DNA from: Prolixibacteraceae bacterium
Lineage (GTDB): Bacteria > Bacteroidota > Bacteroidia > Bacteroidales > Prolixibacteraceae
Reading direction: 5' to 3'
NCBI GenBank assembly: GCA_027858145.1
Contig: JAQIDF010000187.1
Location: 1-6,449 of the forward strand
DNA: 6,449 bases
In this document: positions 5,482 to 6,449 of the stretch, one piece after another
How the letters are laid out: the number at the start of each line of letters is the position of its first letter
How positions within the stretch are numbered: the first letter of the stretch is position 1
The notes under the pieces: generated by a model
Database searches by the model: none
The model's input: only the letters and a program-made list of their open reading frames with translations
What the model was told of the DNA's origin: nothing
Position numbers and translations under genes: made by a program

Positions 5482-6449
5482 ATGGTTTTAACGTGTGATT
5501 GGAAAAATTGGCGAAGAATAGCTGTTGTTTTTCTGTTTGTGGTAAGCTTATCGGGATGCCAAATGTACCGGGCATTCAATCACATTGTAAATCTTCAGGA
5601 AGAATATCGCGAAGCAAAAGAAAATGGAGTTCCCCGGCTTGAGTATTACGAGTTGATGCCCATCCTTCATCTCTATGGTTCATATGCTGAAATGGGAGCG
5701 CAGTACGGCACAATATTGCATGAGCAGTTAAACTCACTTGTTGTGATTAGCAAAGGTCTTTTTTCAGACAAAAAGCTTGAGAAATATTACATGATGGCAG
5801 ATGAAGTGGAACCGGTTGTGCCCGAAGATATTCGTTTGTTTATCGAGGGTATGGCAAAAACTTCAGGGGTTTCGTATCGCAAATTGCTGGCACTGAATAT
5901 AGTGCCCCGTACTACTTGCAGTGTGCTTGCAGTGTGGGGTGAAGCAACTGCCGACGGCGGAATGCTGATGGGACGAAATGCCGATTATAATTTTCAGCGG
6001 GTAAATAAAGCGCTTGGTCTTATTGTTGTAAAGCATCCCGATGAAGGGTTGGCAACCATATCTTCTACGTTTTTGGGCTTAGCGGGTAGTTTTACCGGAA
6101 TGAACGAGAAAGGGGTTTCGTACGGTAATATGCTTGTTTACAATAGTGAGGATAACGGGATTGACACCAATGGTTTGCCTATACAGTTGTTAATGCAAAT
6201 GGGCGGAGAACAAAGTGGCTCAGCAAAATCGATGGTGAAATTTTTACGGGACAAACGGCACATGATTCCCATTAATGTAATGTGTGCCGACAGCGACGAA
6301 GCTTTTGTGGCCGAGTTGAGCCCGATAGCTACAGCTGTTAGGGAAGGCACGAGGGGCGTATTGGCCGCCACAAATTATTTTTATGCTTCGGGGATGTTTG
6401 AGAGTCATGTAAACGAAAGGCGCTTTGCCAACCTTATGACGCTGTCAAA
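5482..6449 (+). CDS. C45-family acyltransferase/amidohydrolase-like lipoprotein (partial, 3' end missing)
   Basis: The frame is open to the right edge (322 codons plus two bases), so the C-terminus is missing. The N-terminus is a lipoprotein signal: NWRR, a hydrophobic run IAVVFLFVVSL, then LSGC with lipidated Cys26. The next residues, QMYRAF, lack the acidic surface-export signal, so a periplasm-facing position is inferred. Residues 65-90 (YGSYAEMGAQYGTILHEQL) match the pro-region of C45 proteins. RTTCSVLAVWGEATADGGM then GRNADY (143-169) matches the site where autocleavage would expose Cys146 as N-terminal nucleophile. SFTGMNEKGVSYGNM (203-217) and ATNYF (296-300) are further family-like motifs. 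Relatives include fungal isopenicillin-N acyltransferase and various amide hydrolases; the substrate here is unknown. A stop codon lies in frame just upstream of the ATG, and the next Met follows the lipobox, so this start is well supported. Confidence 0.85.
   Translation, partial: MVLTCDWKNWRRIAVVFLFVVSLSGCQMYRAFNHIVNLQEEYREAKENGVPRLEYYELMPILHLYGSYAEMGAQYGTILHEQLNSLVVISKGLFSDKKLEKYYMMADEVEPVVPEDIRLFIEGMAKTSGVSYRKLLALNIVPRTTCSVLAVWGEATADGGMLMGRNADYNFQRVNKALGLIVVKHPDEGLATISSTFLGLAGSFTGMNEKGVSYGNMLVYNSEDNGIDTNGLPIQLLMQMGGEQSGSAKSMVKFLRDKRHMIPINVMCADSDEAFVAELSPIATAVREGTRGVLAATNYFYASGMFESHVNERRFANLMTLS

Overview
This window reads as chromosomal DNA of a Bacteroidota bacterium, possibly near the Marinilabiliales. 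That placement is an inference from three things: the protein style, the lack of Shine-Dalgarno sequences before any gene with A/T-rich leaders instead, and a TAnnTTTG-type -7 promoter element before one gene. It was not tested by a search.

Layout. Positions 1-545 carry no convincing gene but are rich in inverted and direct repeats: an imperfect palindrome at 161-192, a GGGGC/GCCCC hairpin at 202-214, a 17-nt period tandem repeat at 364-395 and a CCACGAAT-type palindromic repeat at 410-498. Positions 546-4124 hold a compact minus-strand operon of three genes, transcribed in the order biotin carboxylase, biotin carrier, carboxyltransferase. A 293-base divergent intergenic region (4125-4417) follows. 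Two plus-strand genes then occur: a class I SAM-dependent methyltransferase (4418-5383) and a lipoprotein of the C45 / acyl-CoA:6-APA acyltransferase-like Ntn-hydrolase family, which runs off the right edge (5482-6449).

How the genes work together. The three minus-strand genes together make a complete ATP- and biotin-dependent acyl-CoA carboxylase. The biotin carboxylase charges biotin on Lys134 of the carrier, and the carboxyltransferase moves the CO2 to an acyl-CoA. Asp410 of the carboxyltransferase matches the residue that favours propionyl-CoA, so the best reading is propionyl-CoA carboxylase, linking propionyl-CoA and methylmalonyl-CoA. The biotin carboxylase tail and the carrier N-terminus together look like the BT domain of a one-piece PCC alpha subunit, divided between two genes. 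The methyltransferase and the C45 lipoprotein have no evident link to the carboxylase or firmly to each other. The methyltransferase substrate is unknown, and the C45 protein probably hydrolyses or transfers an amide-linked group in the periplasm.

I do not see a clearly new multi-gene system. The points most worth a second look are the split BT domain, the leader hairpin 16 bases before the carboxylase operon, the repeat cluster at the left end and the C45 lipoprotein.
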